Origin: JBMOKU01 sp049324315
GTDB lineage: Bacteria; Bacillota; Clostridia; Peptostreptococcales; Thermotaleaceae
Assembly (NCBI GenBank): GCA_049324315.1
Contig: JBMOKU010000025.1
Location: 1 to 64,000 of the forward strand
Direction: 5' to 3'
Length of the DNA stretch: 64,000 nt
Both the position numbers and the translations under genes were made by a program. The notes below the pieces were generated by a model, which was not told where the DNA came from, made no database searches, and saw only the letters and a program-made list of their open reading frames with translations. Shown here one piece after another: positions 16,090 through 24,860 of the stretch; the stretch's first letter is position 1, and every line of letters begins with the position of its first letter.

Positions 16090-18435
16090 ATGAATCAGAA
16101 TCACGAAATGACCGTGTCCATAAGAAACCTGGTGGAGCTGGTACTGCGCAGCGGCGATTTGGATGCTCGGTTCATGGGCAGCAGCAGAGCCTTAGAAGGG
16201 ACAAGGGCTCATCAGAGGATTCAGAAAAACTACAAAGAAGGATCAATGGCTGAGGTGACCTTGAAGCACAGCGTCTCTGCAGGTGACTTTACGCTTACAG
16301 TTCAGGGGCGGGCGGATGGTATCTTGTTCGAAGGAGAAACGGTTGTAATTGATGAGATCAAGACCGTGACCATTCCCTTGGAAGAACTGACAGAGGATTT
16401 TAATCCTCTACATTGGGCTCAGGGAAAATGCTATGGTTATATTTACGGACTGCAAAATGAGCTGTCGGAAATCATACTGCAGGTTACCTACTATCAGCTA
16501 GATACGGAAGAATGCAAATGTTTTCGAAAGGCATACCAAATCGATGAATTGGAGGCTTTTTTTTATGATCTGATCCATCGCTATCTTGTTTGGGCAGACT
16601 TGATTCGAAAGTGGCGTATCCGTAGGGACGAATCCATTATTCGATTGGATTTCCCTTATCCCACTTATCGAAAAGGACAGAGAGAATTGGCCGTTTCCGT
16701 ATATAAAACCATCAAAGAAGGAAAAAGGCTGTTTGCCCAAGCACCCACAGGAATCGGAAAAACCATGTCTGCTCTATTTCCTGCCATAAAGGCAGTAGGG
16801 GAAGGCCAGACTTCTAAAATATTTTATTTGACGGCAAAAACCATTACTCGGACGGTTGCAGAGGAAGCTTTTGAAAAAATGAAGCAAAAAGGTCTGCTTT
16901 TCAAGACCTTGACGCTGACGGCCAAGGACAAAATCTGTTTTGAAAAAGGGAGCCGATGCAGTCCCGATGAGTGCCAATATGCAAAAGGGCATTTCGACAG
17001 GACTAATGATGCTATGGATGATATATTTACTCATGAAGATACCTTTACGCGAAAAGAAATAGAAGGCTATGCTCGAAAACATCAAATCTGCCCCTTTGAA
17101 TTCTCCTTAGACTTATCCTTATGGGCGGACTGCGTGATTTGTGACTACAACTACGTTTTCGATCCCCGGGTATACTTGAAGCGATTCTTTGGAGAAACTA
17201 CCGGAGATTATACGTTTTTGATTGATGAAGCCCACAACCTGGTGGACAGGGGCAGGACCATGTTTTCAGCAGAATTGAGTAAAAAACCGATACTGGACAT
17301 GAAAAGAAAAATGAAGGACGAACATCAAAAAATCGTCAAAGATCTCAATAAAATCAACAGCTTTATGGTAAAGCTGAGGAAAAACTGTGAAGAGCAGGGC
17401 CATTTCGTTCAGAAAGAAAGTCCTAGTGAGCTTTTTCCCTTGCTTAGACGACTGATAACCGATGCAGAAGAATGGTTAAAGAAAAATGAAAAAAGTGAGG
17501 CCCATGAGGAATTTTTGAATCTATACTTTGAAATGCTGACATTTTTGAGAATCAGTGAACTGTATGATGAACAATTCATAACCTATGTCGAAAAGTATAA
17601 GGAAGATGTGAAAATCAAGCTCTTTTGCCTTGATCCTTCCCAGCTGCTTCGTGAAGCAGTCAAGAGAGGAAGTGCGGCTGTGTTTTTTTCTGCAACGCTG
17701 GCACCTATTGTTTATTTCCGGGAAATACTGGGCGGTGATGAAGGAGATACGATGTTAAAGCTGCCATCTCCCTTTGATCAGCGGAATCGCTGCTTGCTTG
17801 TGGCAGATCGTATATCTACAAAATTCAAAAATAGAGACGGCAGCTATGAAGAGATTGCGAAGCATATTCATCAGGTTACTGATCAAAAAAAAGGAAACTA
17901 CTTGGTTTTCTTCCCATCTTATCAATATATGAGGGCTGTTCTTGCTATTTTCAAAGAAGTATATCCGGACATAACGATTATGGAGCAAACGACAGACATG
18001 AAGGAAGAAGAACGGGAAGCCTTTTTAGAAAGCTTTCAAGCAGATCAAGAAGCTGTTCTAGGATTTGCTGTTTTGGGCGGATTGTTTTCGGAAGGGATTG
18101 ACCTTGTGGGAGAGCGACTGTTGGGAGCCATTATCGTTGGTGTGGGACTTCCTCAGATCTGTTTGGAAACAGATTTAATAAGAGCTTATTTTGAAGAAAA
18201 AAAGCATATGGGCTTTGCCTATGCCTATACATATCCAGGTATGAACAAAGTTCTGCAAGCAGCAGGACGGGTGATTCGGACGGAAGTGGACCGAGGTGTG
18301 ATTTTGCTGATTGATGAGCGATTTACAACGCCGGGATATCAAAAACTGTTTCCACAGGAATGGAAAAGATTCTACAGAATCAAAAATAAAGCTGAGATTT
18401 CTTCAAAGCTTCAGTGGTTTTGGAAAGGATCATGA
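16090..18435 (+). CDS. PD-(D/E)XK nuclease-like / XPD-DinG family helicase fusion
   Basis: A 781-aa superfamily 2 helicase. The first about 190 residues resemble a RecB/Cas4-type nuclease module, with candidate catalytic residues in GRADGILFEGETVVIDEIKT (Asp, then E-x-K). The helicase part has Walker A APTGIGKTMSA, DEAH box FLIDEAHNLV and motif VI AAGRVIRTEVDRG. Cys residues between motifs I and II (around GSRCSPDECQYA and HQICPFEF) fit an XPD-type Fe-S cluster. Such 5'-3' helicases resolve branched DNA. AAGGTAGTATAG precedes the ATG. It follows the UvrC-like gene after a REP element, suggesting a repair operon. Nuclease activity is inferred from motif spacing. Confidence 0.85.
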   Translation: MNQNHEMTVSIRNLVELVLRSGDLDARFMGSSRALEGTRAHQRIQKNYKEGSMAEVTLKHSVSAGDFTLTVQGRADGILFEGETVVIDEIKTVTIPLEELTEDFNPLHWAQGKCYGYIYGLQNELSEIILQVTYYQLDTEECKCFRKAYQIDELEAFFYDLIHRYLVWADLIRKWRIRRDESIIRLDFPYPTYRKGQRELAVSVYKTIKEGKRLFAQAPTGIGKTMSALFPAIKAVGEGQTSKIFYLTAKTITRTVAEEAFEKMKQKGLLFKTLTLTAKDKICFEKGSRCSPDECQYAKGHFDRTNDAMDDIFTHEDTFTRKEIEGYARKHQICPFEFSLDLSLWADCVICDYNYVFDPRVYLKRFFGETTGDYTFLIDEAHNLVDRGRTMFSAELSKKPILDMKRKMKDEHQKIVKDLNKINSFMVKLRKNCEEQGHFVQKESPSELFPLLRRLITDAEEWLKKNEKSEAHEEFLNLYFEMLTFLRISELYDEQFITYVEKYKEDVKIKLFCLDPSQLLREAVKRGSAAVFFSATLAPIVYFREILGGDEGDTMLKLPSPFDQRNRCLLVADRISTKFKNRDGSYEEIAKHIHQVTDQKKGNYLVFFPSYQYMRAVLAIFKEVYPDITIMEQTTDMKEEEREAFLESFQADQEAVLGFAVLGGLFSEGIDLVGERLLGAIIVGVGLPQICLETDLIRAYFEEKKHMGFAYAYTYPGMNKVLQAAGRVIRTEVDRGVILLIDERFTTPGYQKLFPQEWKRFYRIKNKAEISSKLQWFWKGS

Positions 18436-18455
18436 TTATCATGGTTCTTTTTTTG
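18426..18455 (+). terminator. terminator of the helicase gene
   Basis: GGATCATGAT and ATCATGGTTC form the stem and TTTTTTTG follows; it overlaps the stop codon. Confidence 0.8.
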
Positions 18456-18468
18456 TGAAAAATAATCC

Positions 18469-18497
18469 TTGTCAAAAATGAATGAATTACATATAAT
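18469..18497 (+). promoter_or_regulatory. sigma-A promoter of the permease/thioredoxin unit
   Basis: TTGTCA (18469-18474) and TATAAT (18492-18497) are separated by exactly 17 bp. Directly downstream, AT-rich inverted repeats (ATATTA, then TATAATATAT, about 18498-18525) overlap the expected start and could bind a repressor such as an ArsR-type protein (weak inference). Confidence 0.75.
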
Positions 18498-18546
18498 TAT
18501 ATTAGCATATTATAATATATTTATATACAAGAAAGGAGGTTAAGCC

Positions 18547-19494
18547 TTGTTAAAAGCCCTTGCAGATTTTATTGTAGAAAAGGTCTTGAAGCTGGATCTC
18601 CAATCCAGATTAGGAGACAGCATAGATTTTTTCATTTATGATACGTTAAAGATTATTTTGCTTCTTAGCTTTATGATTTTTTCCATTTCCTATGTCAGGA
18701 GTTTCTTTCCTCCTGAAAAGGTGAAAGCATTGATTGGAAAGTTTCGCGGTTTTTGGGCTCATTTGATTGCAGCGATCTTAGGTGTATTATCCCCCTTCTG
18801 ATCATGTTCAACAGTGCCTATTTTTATAGGCTTTGTGGAATCGGGTATTCCACTGGGGGTAACATTTACGTTTTTGGTAACTTCACCGATTGTAAACGAG
18901 ATTGCACTAGGCTTTTTATTTGTCACCTTTGGACCTAAGATTGCCTTATTATATACAGCTGCAGGTATGATCATAGGAATCATTGCAGGCATCGTCATTG
19001 AAAAATTGAATCTTATTCATCTGGTAGAAGAATATGTCTTTCAAATCCACATGGGAGAAGCAGCCGTAGAGGAAATGGATGCCAAAAAAAGAGCAGAATT
19101 TGCCGTCAATGCTGTCAAAGATATTGTTAAGAGGGTTTGGATTTATATCATTATTGGTATCGGTATAGGTGCCGGGATTCACGGCTATGCACCGGAAGGA
19201 TTGATGGTAAAGTACGCAGGGCCTAATAACCCTTTGGCGGTACTTGTCGGGGTTATATTGGGTATTCCCCTATACTCCAATGCTGTAGGCATGATTCCTG
19301 TGGTGGAAGCATTGATCAACAAAGGCGTAGGTGTGGGAACGGCATTATCCTTTATGATGTCCGTCGTAGCCCTGTCACTGCCTGAAATGATCCTGCTAAA
19401 GCAGGTGATGAAGCCAAAGCTCATTGCCGTGTTTATTGCAGTAACAGGTACGTCGATTTTATTTGTGGGCTATTTGTTTAATATAATTTTATAG
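18547..19494 (+). CDS. DUF318/ArsP-type permease read through an in-frame UGA; predicted selenoprotein
   Basis: Read as one gene, this is a 315-aa, about 8-TM permease of the UPF0718/DUF318 family, which includes ArsP organoarsenical exporters. TGA at 18799-18801 interrupts it at residue 85, with the same frame continuing into a perfectly conserved second part (SCSTVPIFIGFVESGIP, then VTSPIVNE). Relatives have PFCSCS here, so UGA replaces the first Cys (PF-U-SCS). A 34-nt stem-loop starts 5 nt after the UGA. The TTG start follows AAAGGAGG. A thioredoxin-like gene follows 16 nt downstream, as often seen with this family. Alternatives are a nonsense mutation or sequencing error; flanking conservation and the stem-loop favour selenocysteine. 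Substrate unknown; arsenicals or metals are candidates. Confidence 0.75.
18807..18840 (+). promoter_or_regulatory. SECIS-like stem-loop downstream of the in-frame UGA
   Basis: TTCAACAGT-GCCTAT pairs with ATAGGC-TTTGTGGAA around a TTTT loop; 13 of 15 positions pair, counting one G-U, with two mismatches. The apical loop is 20 nt from the UGA, within the range of bacterial SECIS elements. The loop lacks the G seen in many of them, so a covariance search is needed. Confidence 0.6.
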
Positions 19495-19510
19495 TATACG
19501 GGAGGTATGG

Positions 19511-19747
19511 ATGATGAATATCAAAATATTAGGATCAGGCTGCAAAAACTGTACGACGTTATATAGCTATGCAGAGGAAGCTGCTAAAGAACTGGGTATC
19601 GATGCACAAATCGAAAAGGTGACAGAATTTAAGGATATTTTATCCTATGGTGTCATGAAGACGCCTGGCTTGGTGGTTGACGGCGTTGTAAAGGTATCAG
19701 GAAGAGTACCGTCCAAAGATGAAGTAAAAACTATTTTAAGTAAATAA
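19511..19747 (+). CDS. thioredoxin-fold redox protein (redox-active disulfide protein 2 family)
   Basis: A 78-aa single-domain thioredoxin-like protein with the CxxC active site in GSGCKNCTTLY (residues about 9-19) and a cis-Pro loop in MKTPGLVVDG. It lacks a signal peptide, so it is cytoplasmic. It follows the permease by 16 nt with GGGAGG before the ATG. This family is repeatedly found beside DUF318/ArsP-like permeases. A role in reducing the permease Cys/Sec residues or its substrate is inferred. An ATG 3 nt downstream is an equal start candidate. Confidence 0.88.
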   Translation: MMNIKILGSGCKNCTTLYSYAEEAAKELGIDAQIEKVTEFKDILSYGVMKTPGLVVDGVVKVSGRVPSKDEVKTILSK

Positions 19748-19768
19748 ATAAGAAACGGATAGAAAAGA

Positions 19769-19795
19769 AGCCTTGGTTTGGAACCAAGGCTTTCA
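19769..19795. terminator. bidirectional terminator between the thioredoxin-like and S-layer genes
   Basis: GCCTTGGTT and AACCAAGGC form a perfect 9-bp stem with a 3-nt loop. T-rich sequence follows on both strands (TTTCAT on plus, TTCTTTTC on minus). Confidence 0.8.
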
Positions 19796-19800
19796 TCATA

Positions 19801-22800
19801 TTATCGGGTGATAGAAGCAGTAATCCCAGCTGCCAAGGCATTGCCGGCAGCATCGGCACCTGTTGGGGCAGCTGCAGTTGTAACGGTGATATTGCCTGTA
19901 CTAAAATTGGTACTGGGGGAAGTAATGCGTATCTGATGATTTTCCGTTCCAGGTGCCACGACGATATCCGGTACGGTTACACCATTGACTTTGACCACAA
20001 AGTCTCCGGCTACAGGTGATGTGACATTTGCACCGTGAACCTGTTCACTAAAGGATAGGACAACGGCCCCTGTTGTGCTATCATATACTGCTGCCTCCAA
20101 AATAGGACTGGTACTGTCGGTTAAATATACTGTTTTGTTTGCAGGGTCTATTTGATTACCTGCCAAGTCCTGAACGTCAGCGATACTCAATATTTTTGTT
20201 TCTGTGTTATCGATAGAACCGGAAGGCATGGTAATGGTAGCGATATTTTTTTCCGTATTTAAAGTAATCATAGTGTTGGCCGGTAACGCTGCGCCATTAA
20301 GCTTGTAGTTATCTGGATCTGTGGCAGAGCCGGATACAAGACCGCCCTTTACAGCCTCATTAAACGTAACGGTGATGGTATCCTTAGCAGGAGAAGCTAT
20401 ACTCAAGACCACGGGTTTTGCTAAATCCGCGGCACCCGATGGAATCGTAACGGATGTTTGAAAGGCTGTATTGGTATTTCCGTCGTTTAGTGCCATGTCC
20501 TTCACAAGTCCCTGGGCGAAACTGAAGGTATAAAAGCCTGCAGCTAAACCAAGTCCGCCATCTCCTGTATTTTTGATAATGAGCTTTGTATCTCCTGAAG
20601 CAATGGGCTTAATACTTGCCTCGGAAAGATCAGTTCTAACGCCGGTGGTGTTATTGATTAACGTGATTCCCGCAGCTAAAGCGGTTGTATCTGTAAGTGC
20701 TGCCAGACCTTCATCAAAGGTAAAAATGAATTCTCCGTCAGAAAAGCTGTAAGCAGCATCAAGCAAAGCTGGGCCCACTGTGTCTTTTGTTACTGTGACG
20801 GTTTGGGTTACGGGATTGCCTACATGGTTTGCCAGATCTTTATAGTTATCTACGCTGACTAGAAGGGGCACTGCAGTTTCATTCTTTGTGGCATCATACA
20901 GAACGTTATCGCTTTTTGGCAAATGAATGCGAAAGATTTTTCCATCGACGGACGTAGCTGTAACCTGCTCAAGGGGAATATTATTCTTTTTAACCACAAG
21001 CCCCATGAGTGCGGCATTGTTGCCACCTAGTTTGTCTGCTCCCAGCAATTCTTCAGTAAAAACAATTTCCAGTGTATTTTCATCGATGGCAGTGATAGAA
21101 TCTACATCCGGCGCTTCTGCGATGATACTGTAATTGACTGTTCCCTGGAATAGATCCATGGTATTGCCGATGAGATCTTTAGCACCGCTGATATAGATGG
21201 GATAGCTCTTACCCAGCTCAATATTTCCGGGAATACCGTCCTTTAAAATCGTTACAAAATCGCTGCCGGCCATAAAGAGAATATTGCTCGGATCAACGGT
21301 TTGACCATTTAAGATAATAACATCCGGCTTGGAGGATAATCTCTCGCTGAAGCCTATTTTAATGGAACCCACCTCTGTAGAGGACATATCCAGTACAGTC
21401 GGTGCTGTATGGTCAGAGAAAAATATATAGGTGGTGTAGTCTGTAAGGGTACTTAGAACCTTTCCATCCGTATCTTTTATGTCCTTACCTACCCGTATCG
21501 TATAAGCTGTTTCATTGGTCATGGCTGTGTCTAGGGTGAGAAGTACCGATGATCGATCATCATTTAGACGAGCACTGATGACGCTGACTGCTGGTGTGAC
21601 GGTATAGTTGGCAATATTTTCTGCTCCATTCGTGCCGTTACCGGATGTTACCGGCCTATTGAATTTCACAAGGATATTCTGCGCATCAATAGCAGTTACA
21701 TCATCAACAGCTAGATCTTTTACGACTACTGTTGGTGTGATGGCGCTCTGTCCTTTTATGGTATCGCTGTCGATGGTTATGGTATAGCTGGTTCCGGCAA
21801 TCATCGTTCCAGTTGTCAGTACAGCTGTTTTTTGATCATCATTCAGATCAATATCTGTAACAGTGATGGTACTGCCATCAGCCCCTACAATAGAAATATC
21901 TGCAGCAGCCAATGCGGCAACGGATTTGCTGAAGACAAGTCGTATGGTATTTAAGTCATCAGGTACGGCGGAAGCAGTAAATGTAGTAGATTTTAACTGA
22001 GCTGCAGTTTCTTCCAATGCATCCCTCGTGGTTAAGTATTTATCGATAACCACCGCTACTTGCTCACGTGTAGCCGTATGTTTCCCCAGAAAACGGTTCT
22101 GGTCGTCACCTTTAAACAGATTGTTTGCTACGGCAAAGCCCACAGCATCCAGTGCATAGGACGAGATGTCTTCTTTGTCTGCAAAGGTTAGTGCATCTCC
22201 CATGCCTCGAATATCATCTGGGGTAAGGCCCAAAGATCTTACCAATATGGTGGCCATCTGTTCCCTGGTGATATGGTTTTTCGGCGCGAAGCTGCCCTCG
22301 CCCATACCAGAAATCAGACCATTGGCCACGGCAGTTTCAATAAAGGGATAAGCCCAATTATCTTTCGCTACGTCATTGAAGGTTGGTGTTTCGGGTGTAA
22401 CCATTTCAAGATCCATGGCTTTTACCAGCATGGTTGTAAAGGCATCTCTGTCCATGGTGGCTTTGGGATTGAAATTTCCTTTATCGTCACCGACAATGAC
22501 ATTTTGATCTACAAGACGTTCAATAGCTGATCGTGCGTATTCCGAGCTGCTTTGAATATCTTTTGGTGCTGCAAATGCCCCGCCAGTCTGACCCAATGTA
22601 AAGGTAGTAATCAACATACCACCTACCATTAATTTGACTGCGTTGATTCTTACATTAGGATATTTTCTTTTTACATAAGAAAGAATGTCCGACTTTATAT
22701 CTTCTTCCCGCTCAAGACTTCCAAGTTCTCTGGAAAATTCCATACGACTGTTATAAAGATGAATGATTAATTCATACTGGTTTCCTTTCTTAACTAGTTC

Positions 22801-22827
22801 ATCTCTCAAAATATTCAATCCAAACAA
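19801..22827 (-). CDS. S-layer-homology cell-surface protein with Ig-like/SbsA-like repeats
   Basis: A 1008-aa exported protein. Three SLH domains (about 90-140, 147-198 and 210-265) carry typical blocks such as ITREQMATILVRSLG; they anchor proteins to pyruvylated secondary cell-wall polymer. The remainder is a string of about seven 90-100-residue beta-rich repeats with recurring phrases like ITVTFNEAV and DLAGN (SbsA/Big-type). Odd feature: about 58 charged residues precede the hydrophobic export segment (KLMVGGMLITTFTLGQ, then GGAFA), so the signal is internal. AAAGGAGGT precedes an ATTGAAT-type region; the exact start is therefore uncertain. A structural or adhesive surface role is inferred. 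Confidence 0.88.
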   Translation of the reverse strand: MFGLNILRDELVKKGNQYELIIHLYNSRMEFSRELGSLEREEDIKSDILSYVKRKYPNVRINAVKLMVGGMLITTFTLGQTGGAFAAPKDIQSSSEYARSAIERLVDQNVIVGDDKGNFNPKATMDRDAFTTMLVKAMDLEMVTPETPTFNDVAKDNWAYPFIETAVANGLISGMGEGSFAPKNHITREQMATILVRSLGLTPDDIRGMGDALTFADKEDISSYALDAVGFAVANNLFKGDDQNRFLGKHTATREQVAVVIDKYLTTRDALEETAAQLKSTTFTASAVPDDLNTIRLVFSKSVAALAAADISIVGADGSTITVTDIDLNDDQKTAVLTTGTMIAGTSYTITIDSDTIKGQSAITPTVVVKDLAVDDVTAIDAQNILVKFNRPVTSGNGTNGAENIANYTVTPAVSVISARLNDDRSSVLLTLDTAMTNETAYTIRVGKDIKDTDGKVLSTLTDYTTYIFFSDHTAPTVLDMSSTEVGSIKIGFSERLSSKPDVIILNGQTVDPSNILFMAGSDFVTILKDGIPGNIELGKSYPIYISGAKDLIGNTMDLFQGTVNYSIIAEAPDVDSITAIDENTLEIVFTEELLGADKLGGNNAALMGLVVKKNNIPLEQVTATSVDGKIFRIHLPKSDNVLYDATKNETAVPLLVSVDNYKDLANHVGNPVTQTVTVTKDTVGPALLDAAYSFSDGEFIFTFDEGLAALTDTTALAAGITLINNTTGVRTDLSEASIKPIASGDTKLIIKNTGDGGLGLAAGFYTFSFAQGLVKDMALNDGNTNTAFQTSVTIPSGAADLAKPVVLSIASPAKDTITVTFNEAVKGGLVSGSATDPDNYKLNGAALPANTMITLNTEKNIATITMPSGSIDNTETKILSIADVQDLAGNQIDPANKTVYLTDSTSPILEAAVYDSTTGAVVLSFSEQVHGANVTSPVAGDFVVKVNGVTVPDIVVAPGTENHQIRITSPSTNFSTGNITVTTAAAPTGADAAGNALAAGITASITR

Positions 22828-23264
22828 CCTCCTTTTAATTGGTATTTACTAATTAGTTTTCCTGTTGTATAGAGGATTATTCGGTTTATCTTTTTAGCGT
22901 CTTCGCTGCATCGATTGCTGAGAGGCGATTTTATTTGTCGAAGAATTTTAGAAAAATTTATAAAAATTTTGAAACAAAATGGAGGTGAAAGAGTCATATA
23001 TGTAGAGACATAGAAAGGGGCGGGAGAAGTAGGCTATTTATGTAAGTTATAAGGCTAAATAGGCAAAAATGGCAGGAGGATTTGTAGAAATACAGAAGAT
23101 AAGAATTGAAGAAATTGTAAAATTTTATCTGGCCAGAAAAATTTTACATAATAAAACATAAGGAGGTGACTTAATAGAAATCATCAAATGTCTTTGAGAA
23201 AACCCCAGAAGCTTTAAGATTTTGACTATTTTGTATTAAGTGCCCCAAAATTATTTATTTGGAA
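22828..23264. other. long intergenic region upstream of the S-layer gene
   Basis: The minus-strand leader contains a short hairpin (CAGCG/CGCTG-like, about 22897-22915) and a Spo0A-box-like TGTCGAA at 22936-22942. A 30-codon frame (23069-23161, MAGGFVEIQKIRIEEIVKFY...) has no good ribosome binding site. It is followed by a perfect AAGGAGGTGAC (about 23160-23170) that is not followed by a convincing gene. No gene is claimed. Confidence 0.4.
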
Positions 23265-23292
23265 TTACTTACAAATAGTCATATTGTATAAT
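23265..23292 (+). promoter_or_regulatory. likely promoter of the small membrane/secreted protein pair
   Basis: TTACTT (23265-23270) and TATAAT (23287-23292) spaced 16 bp, about 50 nt before the TTG start at 23345. Confidence 0.5.
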
Positions 23293-23344
23293 ACTATATA
23301 TAGCATTTGTTTTACTTCCAAATAAAGAAGAGGGGGAGTATTCT

Positions 23345-23545
23345 TTGAAAAAGTTGAAACGTCTTGAATGGATAGGCTTATTGATTGTATTAATAAATCT
23401 AGCTGTCTCTTTAGGTATTTCTAATGAGATAAAGCTTACAGGTTTGTATCAGGTAATTTTTAATGGTTTATTTGCTATTGGAGCTTTAACTACATTGATA
23501 TCTTTTTACATAAGAAAAAGATATGGAGAAAGGGGTAAAAAATGA
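23345..23545 (+). CDS. small two-helix membrane protein (possible immunity protein)
   Basis: A 66-aa basic protein with two hydrophobic helices (IGLLIVLINLAVSLGI and FNGLFAIGALTTLISFYI) and a basic C-terminus. The TTG start is supported by GAGGGGGAG at good spacing. Its stop overlaps the ATG of the next gene (ATGA), so the two are translationally coupled. No family recognised. Small two-helix proteins coupled to secreted hydrophobic peptides are often bacteriocin immunity proteins; that role is a guess from context. Confidence 0.65.
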   Translation: MKKLKRLEWIGLLIVLINLAVSLGISNEIKLTGLYQVIFNGLFAIGALTTLISFYIRKRYGERGKK

Positions 23546-24294
23546 AAACTATAAGTAAATTATTATTAGTGGTGATGATCATCAATCTATTCTCAGGGAT
23601 TGGCTTTGCCCTTGAATCAAAACCTAAGGCAATAACTGTTGATGGTACTGCATATACATGGGAGTCAGTAACAGATAAGGCTAGTCATCAGAAAATAAAA
23701 ATTACAAACAAAGAGACTGGATCTGTAGAGTATGTTGAAAGTAAGTTAGTTAACGATTCTTATGTGCATACTGTAACAACGGATTCGAATCAGTACACTG
23801 TAGAAAAAGTTGGAGAAGATATACAGATTAAGGATAAAAATAACAAGATTAGACGTCTTTCAAAATCTGAAATAGATACTCTTAAATCGATGACAGATGG
23901 GAAAACAGAAGAGAAAAGCATTGAGGAATCTTCCCAAGTTGAAAGTCAAGACATGTCCGTAAAATCAATTACTATACCTAATACACCGTGGTCAACGGTC
24001 CCTAATATGACGGGATATGGATCTCTTGCAAATGATCTTGCATCAGCAAGCTTATTAGCGTCTCTATTAGCTACTCTCTTAGGTGGACCTGTTACTGGTG
24101 TTCTCGTAGCAGTAGCAAGCTGGTACGTATCAGTAAGCGCACCTTACGTATTCTATTATGTCAAAACTGAATCAAGGATATATAATGGTTGGGTGCAACA
24201 GAGAAAAACCTACACTTATTACAAATATCATGATTATACTGGAAAACTTAACACAGTCACTGGTCCGGCGATTAACATCCACAAGGCAATATAG
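23542..24294 (+). CDS. secreted protein with C-terminal hydrophobic domain (bacteriocin-like candidate)
   Basis: A 250-aa protein with a signal peptide (residues 1-24, ending GIGFA). A polar region rich in Thr, Lys and Glu follows, then a low-complexity linker (about 125-145). A strongly hydrophobic Ala/Ser/Leu segment comes next (about 166-205, SLLASLLATLLGGPVTGVLV), ending in a Tyr-rich tail (KTYTYYKYHDYTGK). The layout resembles secreted antimicrobial precursors such as SdpC-type proteins, in which a hydrophobic hairpin is released, but no specific family could be confirmed. It is coupled to the upstream membrane protein. An alternative is an ordinary secreted protein of unknown function. 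Confidence 0.65.
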   Translation: MKTISKLLLVVMIINLFSGIGFALESKPKAITVDGTAYTWESVTDKASHQKIKITNKETGSVEYVESKLVNDSYVHTVTTDSNQYTVEKVGEDIQIKDKNNKIRRLSKSEIDTLKSMTDGKTEEKSIEESSQVESQDMSVKSITIPNTPWSTVPNMTGYGSLANDLASASLLASLLATLLGGPVTGVLVAVASWYVSVSAPYVFYYVKTESRIYNGWVQQRKTYTYYKYHDYTGKLNTVTGPAINIHKAI

Positions 24295-24305
24295 TAAATT
24301 AAACT

Positions 24306-24331
24306 TAAGCGGTAGATACTGTTCTGCCGCT
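24306..24331 (+). terminator. terminator of the secreted-protein unit
   Basis: AAGCGGTAGA pairs with TCTGCCGCTT; a T-rich tail (ATTTACTTTC) follows. Confidence 0.65.
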
Positions 24332-24457
24332 TATTTACTTTCTTAGAAATATTTAAATGAGCAAATTTCATAATTTCTAGATATTGATTTTTCTAAATTC
24401 TAGATGATACAAAAAGGGGTTTCACCCCATAATGTCGAATAGATTAAGTTCGGAAAA

Positions 24458-24645
24458 ACAAAGGGACGATCCGAGGCCACTGAAAAAGTCAAGATTCCTG
24501 TCATTCTGAATGAAACGAAGTAAAATGAAGAATCTTTAAAGCCGCTTAAATCCTAAGATTCTTCGCTACGCTCAGAATGGCAATCTAAGTTTTTTATCAT
24601 ATTATTTGACTTTTTCAGCACATTCCAACGAACCTGTCTGTTTTG
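24458..24645. mobile_element. MITE-like palindromic element
   Basis: Terminal inverted repeats ACTGAAAAAGTCAA (24479-24492) and TTGACTTTTTCAG (24606-24618) enclose inverted AAGATTC and CATTCTGA/CAGAATG motifs. Looser outer similarity (AACAAAGGGACGATCCG against CGAACCTGTCTGTTTTGTT) extends the palindrome. It has no coding capacity. The rest of the gap 24332-24792 shows nothing else supported. Confidence 0.65.
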
Positions 24646-24792
24646 TTTAATCTATCAGAAAAAGGATATCGTAGTATAAAAAAATCAGAGAAAATTACCT
24701 TTTAAGCAGCAATACAGCTCATTTAGTTTCTAAAATTTACAAATATTTGAACGGATAAAATAATTAATATAAAAAATATTATCAAAATCCCG

Positions 24793-24821
24793 TTGACAAG
24801 GCATACTATATCACATATAAT
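24793..24821 (+). promoter_or_regulatory. consensus sigma-A promoter of the T-box/aspS/gatCAB operon
   Basis: TTGACA (24793-24798), 17 bp, TATAAT (24816-24821): a perfect consensus match, with the T-box leader beginning shortly downstream. Confidence 0.9.
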
Positions 24822-24860
24822 CTATTACAATAAATTAAAACATTATATTGTATATAAACC

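Noticed and set aside
18799..18801. Permease as a pseudogene split by a stop codon
   Set aside because: Frame, family conservation on both sides, Cys position and a downstream stem-loop favour UGA recoding; kept only as the alternative.
22936..22942. Spo0A box upstream of the S-layer gene
   Set aside because: A single 7-mer; several such matches are expected by chance in 64 kb, so it is not claimed as regulatory.
22815..22997. 60-codon minus-strand frame upstream of the S-layer gene
   Set aside because: It overlaps the S-layer start and its ribosome binding region and has no family features.
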